This document shows positions 1 through 9,245 of a stretch of 64,000 bases of DNA, piece by piece. Position 1 is the stretch's first letter, and every line of letters begins with the position of its first letter. The translations under genes were made by a program, and so were the position numbers. Source of the DNA: Nemertoderma westbladi. Its lineage: Eukaryota > Xenacoelomorpha > Nemertodermatida > Nemertodermatidae. Below the pieces are notes generated by a model. It was not told the origin of the DNA. It worked only from the letters and a program-made list of their open reading frames with translations, and made no database searches. The stretch lies in NCBI GenBank assembly GCA_032718475.1, contig JAUCBJ010008230.1, forward strand, positions 1 to 64,000, read 5' to 3'.

Positions 1-3000
1 GATATGTCTGGTGTAGAAAGGCTCGCAAGTCTTCCTCTCTTGACCTTTGAAGTTATATCCTTCCATTTCGCCTTCGGTTTTTTCTTGAGTTTTGCCGCCG
101 TTGTCTTTTTCTTTGTCTTCCCCTTTTTTGGTTTCTTGATTTCGGCGTCCTTAGGAATGGTGTTGGACTTGTTGTCGTATAACGGAGGCCAATCTTGTGT
201 CGATTTCTGCAAGAACTGGGGTCCGTGTTGCCAAAACTCTTTGTTCTCCGGTTTACAGAATTCCTCAGGCATCATTCCTCGCGACGCAATATCAGCTGGG
301 TTTTGTGGTCCTGGACAATGTCGCCAATCCTCTTTTATCGAACGGTCTAGAATCTCTGCGCGACGGTTAGCTACGAATGTCTTGAATTCGAGTGTGTCGT
401 TGTTTATGTAAAATAAAACCAACGTCGCGTCAGTCCAATAAAATATCTGTAAACTCGACTGTAGTTCTGTCTGTATGAGGTTCACGATGGTGGTTGACAG
501 GGTCGCGGCTTGTAGCTCGGCTCGTGGTGTCGTCATATACTTAGTAGGCATGGTCTTAGCCTTAGAAGTAATGAGCGAAACATCGAACTCGTCCGATTCT
601 ACTTGTCTGCGCAAATACGCTGCCACACCAAAACCGTTGTCACTGGCGTCAGAAAAACAGTGTAGTTCTAAGTTGTCAGGAAATGTACTTTGTAATGGAA
701 AGTAAACCCTGGGTATGAAATAATCCTCTAGCGAAGATAATTCCGCCTCCCAGGTCTTCCATAAGTCCACTTGGTCTGATGAGATCGGCTCGTCCCACGT
801 TAGTCCATCCTTCCATATACTGCGCATATAAATGCGGGCTTGCAGTATCACTGGACTGATGAATCCTAACGGATCGAACAATCGGCTCAACTTTGACAAG
901 CATGATCTCTTTGTCAGTGTGTTCCCTTGACTGTCCAGTCTCACCTTCACTCGAAAGTTGTCTGTGTTTGGGTCCCAAAAGAGCCCCAACACCTTAGTCG
1001 TCGGTAGTGGTTCGAACTCTAGGTCTATGTCACCACCTCCACGCTCAGTAGTTCCGAATGAGTCAACTAATTCGGCACTGTTTGAGGCGAATTTGGTGAG
1101 GTTAAAACCTCCGCCCGCCAAGCAGTCCCGTAATTGATGTGCTACTGTTGTAGCACGTTCTACTGTGTCGCAACTCTGTAAACCGTCGTCGACGTAAAAG
1201 TCACGTTCTACAATTCTAATTATCTCTGGGTCATATAGATGTTTCTGATCTCTAGCGGCTTGCTTCAAGGCGTACATCGTACAATTTGGGCTGTCTCTGG
1301 CACCGAAAACGCGAACTTGCATTTGGTAAGTCGCTGGTGGTAGACTTAAGTCTCCTTCCGGATACCAGAGGAACCGCAAACTGTCTCTGTCTCGCTCTAA
1401 CGCTTTTACTTGGTGAAACATCGCTTCAACGTCGCAAGTAAAGGCTACTTGACGCTGACGGAAGCGCATAATCACCCCCATAAGATAATTATTCATGTTC
1501 GGTCCATCCATCAACTCACTATTGAGGGACATTCCCTCAAACAGAGCCGCACAGTCATTGACTACGCGTACTTTATCTGGTTTGTCGGGATGTCTCACAT
1601 AGTGATGTGGCAGGTAGTATGTCTGGTCGGTCACTCGCTCCGGGTTAGTCATTCGGATAGCGTATCCTTCAGTCAAATACGTCTCCATCTGAGTGTTGTA
1701 CTGCAGATGGGCTTTCTCGTCCTTTAATAGACGTTGTCGTATTGAGTGTAGACGTCTCAAAGCCAGTGGGTAGTTATTTATAAGTTTAGGACTTTGGCTA
1801 CGCCATAACATACCCACCTCGTAATGTCCGTCCTCCGTCTGTCGGATAGTCTCTTCCATGATCTTCAGAGATTGTTTCTCCTGTTCCGACATACAAGGTT
1901 CGTAGCTACCAGGTTCAGCTGTATCTTGTTCTAACCACCTGATAGTCTTCTCCGTTAATTCTTTGTCCAAGGCGGCTTGTTCCAACTGATGAATTTTCAA
2001 CGCGTCATCGTCGATATCGACGGGCACTGTTGAGGTTATTGGGGTAGGTAGACTCGCAAGCCTATCATCTGTCGTCGATGGAATCTCTAGCTGACTCGTC
2101 TTCCCCCGAAGTCCTAGACTCACCTTGTGGGTTAGCTGCTCCTTGTGACTTATCATACTAGTTACCCGTCTGTCATGTTTTGTCGACTGTAGCGTAGTAT
2201 GGTTCACGTCGTGTGAAAAGGAATGAATTGAATTTGTAGTTAATAAACTACATGTACTCTGTACATCGTCTTCCTCGTCACTTACGTCTAGTGTGCGCAC
2301 AGGCGCTCGAGTATACCACCCTATCGGCGTTCTGCAGGCGTATGCGTTTCCTGCTACAACTGCCGATGGTCTGGTTTCCCACACCTGATGTAGGTTGAAT
2401 TGGTCCGTCCCGATCAGCATTGCTACCGATCTATAATTGACAGGACATTCGGGTACACCAAGGTGTCTGAAATACTTACGGTCCTCCAGAGATTGTTCCG
2501 GCACTGGACCTAGTAGGTTACTAAAGTCCTTCGTGGCCGCAAAGGTTAGATCTCTAAAGGGTAACAAAGACCTCTCCCTCTCGCTGTGTTGCGATTTTGG
2601 AAGAAGAGAGTCTAAGTCCAACTTAACTCGTGTCACTGGTATTGCACGCTGTCCGTGCATACTACTTACTGTATAACTGACACGCTTACCTTGTTTAAGA
2701 TCCGTCACGACGTCAGCTATCTTTTCGTCCATGTAGCTATGAGATGAGGCTGAATCTAGAATCGCGTAGATTCTTTTGCTCCCCTTTGTGCCAGTAACTT
2801 TAATCGGGATTACACTGAATCCCTTCAGTTGATCAGTAGTCAGGAGCGCGATCGACGGTTGTTCGTCTCCATTGGGATATTCATCGTCGTCTTCTGATTC
2901 TTCGTCCGACGATCCGGATTGTTCTGAGAAGCAATCCTCAATATGGGTCACGAAGGTTGGAGTCGTTTTCGATTCTCGTTTTCGGTAAGCCGCATCACAT

Positions 3001-5948
3001 CTCGCTGCTGCTTCCGGGTGTTCCCTGGCGAAGCGTTTCGTCGGCGTGTGGCTGTCTGTGTGGAGCAGACCGTCGTGGTTGCGTCCACAGGATGGACAAG
3101 TGTCAGTATTTGGGCAATCCTTACGGACGTGTCCGTGTCGCGTACACCGCCAACAAGAGTCCAGTGGCCGTATCTGCAGCCGTCGTTCTTCCGAGTTCAA
3201 CTCGCGAAATTGTCGACAACCTCGTAACTTGTGACCAATATACCGCTTACCTAGATGCTCGCAGTATTGACAGCCGTTGAAGTCGGTGCTGAGTTGCTGT
3301 CTCGTCTGTTTCGTCCCAATGGGCGCAGATACTCTATTACCGTCTGAGAATTGTCGTGATTCCGTCGGTGTGGCGTAAGTGGCCGTCTTAGTGGATGTTG
3401 TCTGGGGTTTTTGTCGGTTGGAGGATGGCAGTGTGATTCCTTCTGCCACGATGTGCTGGTCGGTGTAGTTAGATCGAGTTTCTACTACCGCCTCCCTGGA
3501 TATTAAAAGGTACACATCTTCTAATTTTAAGAATCCTCCCCGCTCTTCTCGCTGGTATTCGACCTTTCTCCACTCCCGACGAAGTCGATGGTGGAGTCGT
3601 CCTATGATCTTTAATAGGACTGTAGGGGTATTCCCGTAATCAAGTTGTCCAATTGATCTTAAGGTAGTGATAGCGTTCTTGATCTCGTCAGCTAGTTTTA
3701 GTAAGTCGACGGGTTTAGTGATAGCCCCTCCCTTACAGAGTTCCTCTATTACTGACCTGGCCATGCTCACTGTACCTCCGTATATCGAAGTTAAACGATC
3801 GTACGCTAGTTCGAAAGCGTCCGGTACACCGACGAAAGTCTCTGCCAAACGTTTAGGTTCCCCTGACAACGTTTGAAGCAGGTAATTGAACTTCTCCCGT
3901 GATGTAAAGGCGCACACGGCGATCTGGGATTCGATATAGTCTACGAAGGTATGCCAGTGTTTTGAGCTACCGGAGAACTTCGGTGGTTGTTGTACCGGCA
4001 ATCCCTGTCTGGCTGCGAATTTCGCTATCTCCTCGGCAACGTTCAGAGTTTCGCGTCCTTGGTTGGTAGTCTGGTTGATGTTCTCCCTTCTTGGCGCTTT
4101 TCCCTGATACGATGTGGGGTTTGAAGGTACCGGTCTTTGTGGTCCCTTCGGGTGTCTATTGTGTTCGAATTCGGAATTTCTCGAACTGTCGGTGTAACCT
4201 TCCTCCAGACGTTCCTCAATCCGGGCCAACTTGTTGACAATGTCGGCGAACTGTTGTGCACCGATCGCGCCCGCTGGTGGTAACGCCTTCTGTGTCGGTG
4301 TATTCTGTGGAGGATTGTCTGCAAAGGAGTTGTCTGAACGCTCGCGTTTATATTCATCGGCCGCCCCTGTTCTAAATACCTCGCGCTTCGGGTAATCCGA
4401 TTCGCTCGAAGTACTACTATCATCTGGATATGGTGGTCGACGTGCTCGCGTTCGTTGCGTCGTACGAATTCTCACGTTACGTTTCGGAACATCGTCCACT
4501 GATCTCCGTTGTTCGGTAGGCTCACAAGTCTTCCTCGAAGTCGTAGATTGCGATGTAAATTGGTTGAACGGTCGCGTATCCACTGTTCTCCGTTGTTCGG
4601 TAGGCTCACAAGTCTTCCTCGAAGTCGTAGATTGCGATGTAAACTGAACCGGTCGCGTATCCACTGTTCTCCGTTGTTCGGTAGGCTCACAAGTCTTCCT
4701 CGAAGTCGTAGATTGCGATGTAAACTGAACCGGTGGTCGAGTGACAGCATTTGAATCCAAAGGCCTTGTTGGTCGAAACGTCATTGGGTAAGCGTAGTGT
4801 GTAACGGGTTTAGGTGTCGACGGTGGACTCACCTGTTTAGTTGTCAGTAGTGCAGGTCCAGTCAACAAACTACTACGATCTGTAATCGGTGGGTTACTTA
4901 CCTTGACCCTCGGAATAGGCGACGACGTTGCTCTTGGCGGTGTAAACTCGTCCGGAATAACAAACCTGTGTTCCGTCGCACCATGGATAGGAGAAATGTT
5001 ACTACTACCCGCAATCGAAACAGGTTCCTTAGTCGTAACCGGTGCAAACATATGAGTTACCTGTGGGAATCGTTGACACAAGTCTTTTACTAATTGTCGT
5101 TCCCGTCCGGGTGCTCCTACGCTTCCTTCCTTCTTTCGTTCCTGAATTTGGCGATGTCTTACCTCTATCTGGTCCAAGTCATGTCCGTCTCGAGATCTCA
5201 TCGATCGATCGCGGGCCTTTTGATCCAGATCTTCCTCAGCGTTCGCTAATTCTCTCGCCTTCTTCTCGAGTTCGAAATGAAGTTTAGCTGTCTTCTCTCG
5301 TTGTTCCGTTTGTCGTTGTTGCGCCTCAAACTCTGCTTGTCGTATAGCGGATTGAGCCTTTATTTGCCGTGTTTTCATTTCGGCCCGTGCTTCCGAAACT
5401 AACCTGTCTCGTTCTAATTCCGCCGCTGCCGCTGCCGCTTGTCGCTCTGACTCGGCCGCTGCCGCTGCCGCTGCCGCTTGTCGCTCTGACTCGGCCGCTG
5501 CCGCTGCCGCTTGTCGGGCAATGTCTCGCTCTAACCTTTCTACTTCAGCTGCTTCTAATTCAGCTTGTTCCTGTAGATGAGAAATTCTCGCTATATTCGC
5601 AACGCGTAGCTTCTCTTCCTCTACTGCTGCCTGCATCACTAGAAGTTGAGCTTGTTCCTCCATTTCTCGTCGTTGTCGGCAGAATTCTTGCGGTTGTCGA
5701 GCGACTTCTGACGTGACCATACTTCCTTCGCAGATTTCGCTACGAATACTCACCAGTGATTGATTTAGTGTTCCCGGTGCCAGTTCGATTTGTGCGAGTG
5801 AAGTTTCCCTCGTAGCCTCCGGCACGGTTTCCCAATCCCCGACGTCTTCGCCGCACATGCGCAAGTGATCCGTCAGGTGTTTCAATTGTCCATCCAGTCG
5901 GTACAGTTCCTGTTCTTCCTCGGGCTGTAATAATTCGTCCGAAACTGA
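1..5948 (-). CDS. Gag-Pol polyprotein of BEL/Pao element 1, open to the window edge
   Basis: One minus-strand frame stays open from just after an in-frame UAG at 5949-5951 to position 1, about 1980 codons. I checked that the Gag repeats, zinc knuckles, protease and RT all fall in this frame. In order it encodes: a charged coiled-coil Gag region with Ala-rich blocks; a three-copy 27-residue repeat; a DUF1759-like Gag region; a CCHC zinc knuckle followed by a CxxC motif (about 3030-3290); an aspartic protease with DSAS (about 2745-2756); reverse transcriptase with YVDD at 1185-1196; and an RNase H tail with the NPADIAS-type motif near 290. Integrase is cut off by the window. The first Met after the stop is near 5858. 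The family roles (particle formation, maturation, reverse transcription) are known; activity of this copy is doubtful because of the stop. Confidence 0.88.
4493..4731 (-). repeat. Three tandem 81-bp (27-codon) repeats inside element 1 gag
   Basis: Two adjacent units of exactly 81 bp start at 4570 and 4651. A slightly shorter, diverged unit of about 77 bp precedes them. The period is a multiple of three, so the frame is kept. The encoded unit is rich in Thr, Ser, Arg and Gln with a CEPTEQRR core. A related KTREPTEP string occurs earlier in the same Gag, near 6420, which may be the source. Such repeats are typical slippage or unequal-exchange products in disordered Gag regions. Confidence 0.9.
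5421..5517 (-). repeat. Alanine-rich coiled-coil repeat blocks in element 1 gag
   Basis: Three successive blocks of GCG/GCC alanine codons, each six to eight residues, are separated by ESERQ or ELERD. The pattern lies in a long Gln/Glu/Arg/Ala-rich helical stretch. It is an in-frame repeat expansion of the Gag coiled coil. Confidence 0.85.
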
Positions 5949-6518
5949 CTAACCTAACAACTGGTCCGCTTGTTCCTGTTGTATCTGTCTAATCGTCGAC
6001 TTAAACTGAATCAGTTTCTCTCTAGTGATCATTAGTTTCTCGAGGATTCTAAGTTGAGTATCCATGTCCTGTCTCTGTCTAGCTAGATCTTGTAGGCCAA
6101 CTAGATTATCTACGGACTTATATACTTTACTCTGTACTCTAACCTGGAGGGTGTAGAACTCGAATCGAGACATCGGAGCGGTCAACCCGTCTAATATGCG
6201 TTGGCCTTCTCCAATACTTCTGGTAATATGCGCCATGTAACCGCCGACGCTTCTAACCACACTTTCTGTGCTTCCTGCTGAACTTACCATTTCCGTTTCC
6301 CTGTATCTAGGTTGCGGAACAGTTAGAAAGTCCTCGGTCCTGCCGTCGCCTCGTACTACGGCATCCGGTACTCCCGTTGGATGTACTGGTGACGCACACG
6401 GTGTAGGTTCGGTAGGCTCGCGAGTCTTCCCCTGTTGTTCTTCCGCTGCTGACTTATCTCCGTCACACGAGTCATAGTCGGTAGGTGTATTCTTCGTATA
6501 GTCTTGTTTGTCACTCAT
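5949..6518 (-). CDS. N-terminal Gag fragment of element 1, ending at an in-frame UAG
   Basis: An ATG at 6516-6518 opens 189 codons that end in UAG at 5949-5951. The frame continues open beyond the stop in the same phase, so this is the amino-terminal part of the polyprotein and not a separate gene. The first 90 residues are acidic and rich in Pro, Thr and Ser. Residues from about 95 to the end look helical and charged, like the N-terminal Gag region of element 2 ahead of its coiled coil. The context after the stop (UAG UCA) is not one of the classical leaky contexts I know. It is therefore either a disabling nonsense change, a recoding site, or a sign that translation starts downstream. Confidence 0.7.
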   Translation of the reverse strand: MSDKQDYTKNTPTDYDSCDGDKSAAEEQQGKTREPTEPTPCASPVHPTGVPDAVVRGDGRTEDFLTVPQPRYRETEMVSSAGSTESVVRSVGGYMAHITRSIGEGQRILDGLTAPMSRFEFYTLQVRVQSKVYKSVDNLVGLQDLARQRQDMDTQLRILEKLMITREKLIQFKSTIRQIQQEQADQLLG

Positions 6519-6564
6519 TTCGGTAGTTGTAAGTCAAGTAAAGTGAGTGTCAAAGTATCGAGTT

Positions 6565-6586
6565 TACCGTATTTATCTAAACGGTA
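6565..6586 (-). other. Hairpin upstream of element 1 gag start
   Basis: Perfect 6-bp arms (TACCGT and ACGGTA) flank a 10-nt loop, 47 nt upstream of the gag ATG. It forms a fourth stem with the three leader hairpins. Confidence 0.45.
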
Positions 6587-6599
6587 CTAATTACAGTCT

Positions 6600-6724
6600 T
6601 ATAAAATTAGCCTACCGGCCGATTTTATAGCAGATGGATAAAATTAGCCTAAACGGCCAATTTTACAGCAAATAAATGTCACGGAATAAGTATATAATAA
6701 AATTAGCCTAGCGGCCAATTTTAT
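6600..6724 (-). other. Three tandem leader hairpins of element 1
   Basis: Three imperfect inverted repeats lie at about 6600-6629, 6638-6666 and 6697-6724. On the minus strand each reads TAAAATYGGCC, a short loop, then GGCTAATTTTA. Each stem has a 7-8 bp A/T outer part and a 3 bp GC inner part around one conserved mismatch. They lie 80-210 nt upstream of the gag ATG, where packaging or dimerisation signals of retroelements usually sit. The role is inferred. Confidence 0.7.
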
Positions 6725-7077
6725 AACAAATAAATCGGATAACGATATGCGTTATCAAAAGGTAAATTAAATACAATAATACGGACTAATTCAGCAATGA
6801 ACAAAGAAATCATACGGAATGCATAAATACTTGAGACAGTGGAACCCACAATAATTTTAACTAATACGGTAATGCCTAACTTATTTATGCAACTTTTCGA
6901 ACTCACCCACTCCAATAATTCTCCAGAAAAACAGATTCCCAGATACAAACCGGACGTGAACCTTTCCGTTTTTAACGTTGCGGACGAAACGCGATTTTCC
7001 CAACCAAAGTTGTTGAGTTATCTATCTCCCAAACTTGCTAAACACGGTCTTGCTCCCGTTACAGTCTAGAAATGAGT

Positions 7078-7100
7078 TCTGAATCCTGAAAAAACAAAAG
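7078..7100 (-). other. Possible 3' splice site in element 1 leader
   Basis: On the minus strand a pyrimidine tract (CTTTTGTTTTTTCAG) is followed by GATTCAG, a good animal acceptor. It lies between the promoter and gag, so a spliced leader intron is conceivable. No donor was assigned, and a chance match is possible. Confidence 0.3.
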
Positions 7101-7584
7101 AGTTAGGTTTTACTTTACGAAAAATTTTGTACCGGTACAATATGGTATTTAAACCCTTTTTAAACACCGGTATTCAATTCCAAAATATTTTACACGCGGT
7201 TCAAATCAAATTTTATTTCAAAAAATTAGCACTTAGCTAATCAAATATAAATTTTTACCTCAAAATACAAAATTTTCAAATAACTTTAGTCCTACCGAAC
7301 CGTAGTTCAGTAAAACACATTCCTACTATTGGAAGAGATACGCCTATTCCTACTATGCGAAAAGACGGTAACAATACCTGCAATATCCTACTGTAAAGTT
7401 TGTAAATCAAATCATAAATCCGACCTTCTCACCAAAACAGTAAACTCTAAGTAAGCGAATATATTGCAGTATCGATCTCTTATAACCAGTGAGGCAGAAA
7501 ACAGTCTACGAGCAGACAAACTTCGATAAAACAAAATCCCGCGCAGCGAATCCTAAAATCAGGCTGACTCACTGACGGACTAAG

Positions 7585-7617
7585 AGGCTCGTATACTTTG
7601 CCGCGGTGTGATTTATA
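7585..7617 (-). promoter_or_regulatory. TATA-type core promoter of element 1 LTR
   Basis: On the minus strand TATAAAT (7611-7617) is followed about 20 nt later by GAGCCT (7585-7590), with an initiator-like TCAGTG about 40 nt downstream. Element 2 has the same arrangement at 49820 (TATAAAT, GGTGTGCCGG, GAGCCT). This supports it as the U3/R core promoter. Confidence 0.6.
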
Positions 7618-7649
7618 TGGTTGGGCAAAGGGACGCTAGCTAGGTACAG

Positions 7650-8720
7650 AGGCAGATATTTGGAGATGTCTAACTAGCGGGCAAAGCACAGTACGGACAA
7701 AGTTAATTTTATATATTTCGAGGTGTAAATAATTTCTAACGCGCGTGTGTTAATTCTGAACGGTCAAAACAGTTTTGCTCCTTCACATATATAATTACTG
7801 GGTACGGTGTGCATTTACGAATATTCTAATTTTGTAACTTGTAGGTCCAATACTCACGAATGATAAGGTTCCTTCCCCTCTTGCGTATTTCCAGGACTCA
7901 AATTCAGGCATAAGGTTAATACTACGCCCAGAATTCGGCAATTTTAGGTACCAGGTCCCTGATACTAAGAAGAGATGTGTTAGTTTACTACTGTAGGCGT
8001 ACGGGTACTAATAGCTATCCTGGCTCCTATCTAGAATTTTAGTCACCCAGGTAGTCCGGGTAACTTCCTATTAGGGCGTTGGCGGGGACACGGTAGATGT
8101 TAGTATATCCCTGATAGCCTCAATTTATTTGCGCCTAGTGTAAACTGCCCTACCGCCTGAACGGTACAATCCCAATTCAGGTGAAAACACAGCAACCCCC
8201 CTAGCCTACAAGTTCTGATGTAATGGACACTGTCGTACTGCAAATAGTCGCACACGCACCTGTACTTAGCAAGAGTTAAGCGTACAGTTTGCTGCACCCT
8301 AACCAATGTGTATGCCTTGTACCGGTGTGCCTACGTCCTATCTGCGTACTAGTATCTGCTCTCTCTCCCTCCCCCCGTAGGAATGTGAAGGTCTACTGTG
8401 GGTTTTCCTGAATCAAGACAGTACAGTCCCTATGATGTAATTTTAGGCTTACAGCGTGTCACTACGTCTACCTTTTGATCTTTTGGTCTTATACTTAGGT
8501 AGCAAGGATCGAACGCTGTCTAACCTTTCAGGCGATGGGCGAATAACTCTAGATGGTATTGCGGGTTGTCTCTCGTCTACATTCCCGTGATGTTCCCGTT
8601 CATTGCTGCGGCCCGATCTCTAGCCGGCCATCCTGTCCCTGAGTTTGTTCACCGTAGTGAATCCATGGTAAAACACGTAGAAAAGGGCTGAGATGTGACT
8701 AGTATTTCTGACTTTATTAC
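7650..8720. other. AT-rich non-coding stretch, probable LTR U3 of element 1
   Basis: No plausible gene on either strand. By comparison with element 2, where U3 runs about 525 bp upstream of TATA, part of this stretch should be the U3 of element 1. No TG...CA boundary could be chosen with confidence. It holds a pyrimidine run near 8360-8377 and nothing else I recognise. Confidence 0.5.
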
Positions 8721-9122
8721 AGAAGATACAATTATAATACAATGTAATCTGAGAATAAACTAAGCACGACAGAATATTGATAAGATAATCTGTGAAGTAG
8801 AGTGAATAACTAACGAACAAATCGCACCCCCACATACCAAACCCGCGCCGCAATCAATCGAGAAAATTCTCGATTGTTCCATAGGCTCCAACAAGGCCCC
8901 AAAGACAGCCACCGGTCCAGCCAACACATAACTTGCACGACATTGGCTACAATCAAACAACCACAGCCCCACCGGCACAGATAAATGCAACCAACCCGCA
9001 GCGGCCAACCCAAACGAGCTGAAACCCCGCACAAAAAACAACCCGCACCCACCAGGACTCGAACTCGATACCCACTACACATACAATTTCCAACGCTCCA
9101 CCAACTGAGCCACCGAACCACC
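8720..9122 (-). mobile_element. tRNA-derived SINE candidate
   Basis: Read on the minus strand, TGGCTCAGTTGG (9101-9112) matches the Pol III A box and GAGTTCGAGTCC (9055-9066) matches the B box with one deviation. They lie 46 nt apart, as in tRNA genes. The anticodon and acceptor arms do not fold as a functional tRNA, which favours a tRNA-derived head. The downstream body is GT-rich and gives way to an A/T-rich part ending near an AATAAAG at about 8720-8730. The 3' limit is approximate and no target duplication was identified. Confidence 0.6.
8855..8876. repeat. Perfect inverted repeat in the SINE body
   Basis: Ten-base arms CAATCGAGAA and TTCTCGATTG flank a two-base AA centre. It could form a hairpin in the transcript or be a protein-binding palindrome. 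Confidence 0.8.
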
Positions 9123-9245
9123 TGACCGACAGATGCACAAATGATAGAACCAATACGAATGAGAACTCAAAGCAATCCCCACAAAGCCAATCCGAACAAA
9201 ATAAAATTTTGAAAATCCACGGCATTTAGGGAATATAATTCTATA
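9123..9245 (+). repeat. Degenerate edge of the satellite array
   Basis: From about 9206 the sequence (GAAAATCCACGG, then ATAAAATGTCCTCTG) aligns with the middle of the monomer (CAAAATCCTTGG, then ATCAAAATATCCTCTG) but with many changes. Weaker similarity may reach 9130. Divergent monomers at array edges fit reduced homogenisation there. Confidence 0.55.

Larger units (their letters stand above)
1..7650 (-). mobile_element. BEL/Pao LTR retrotransposon, element 1 (partial)
   Basis: Minus-strand element with TATA-type promoter, leader and gag-pol frame in the order expected of a BEL/Pao element. Protease, RT and RNase H motifs are present. Integrase and the 3' LTR lie beyond the left window edge. 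The outer end of the 5' LTR was not found: it must lie above the TATA box at 7611-7617, so the upper limit given is a minimum. Its protein clearly resembles that of element 2 in this window but is diverged throughout, so the two are separate families and not copies of one another. Confidence 0.85.

Noticed and set aside
9055-9122. Functional tRNA gene
   Set aside because: A and B boxes are present, but acceptor and anticodon stems do not pair; tRNA-derived SINE is the better reading.
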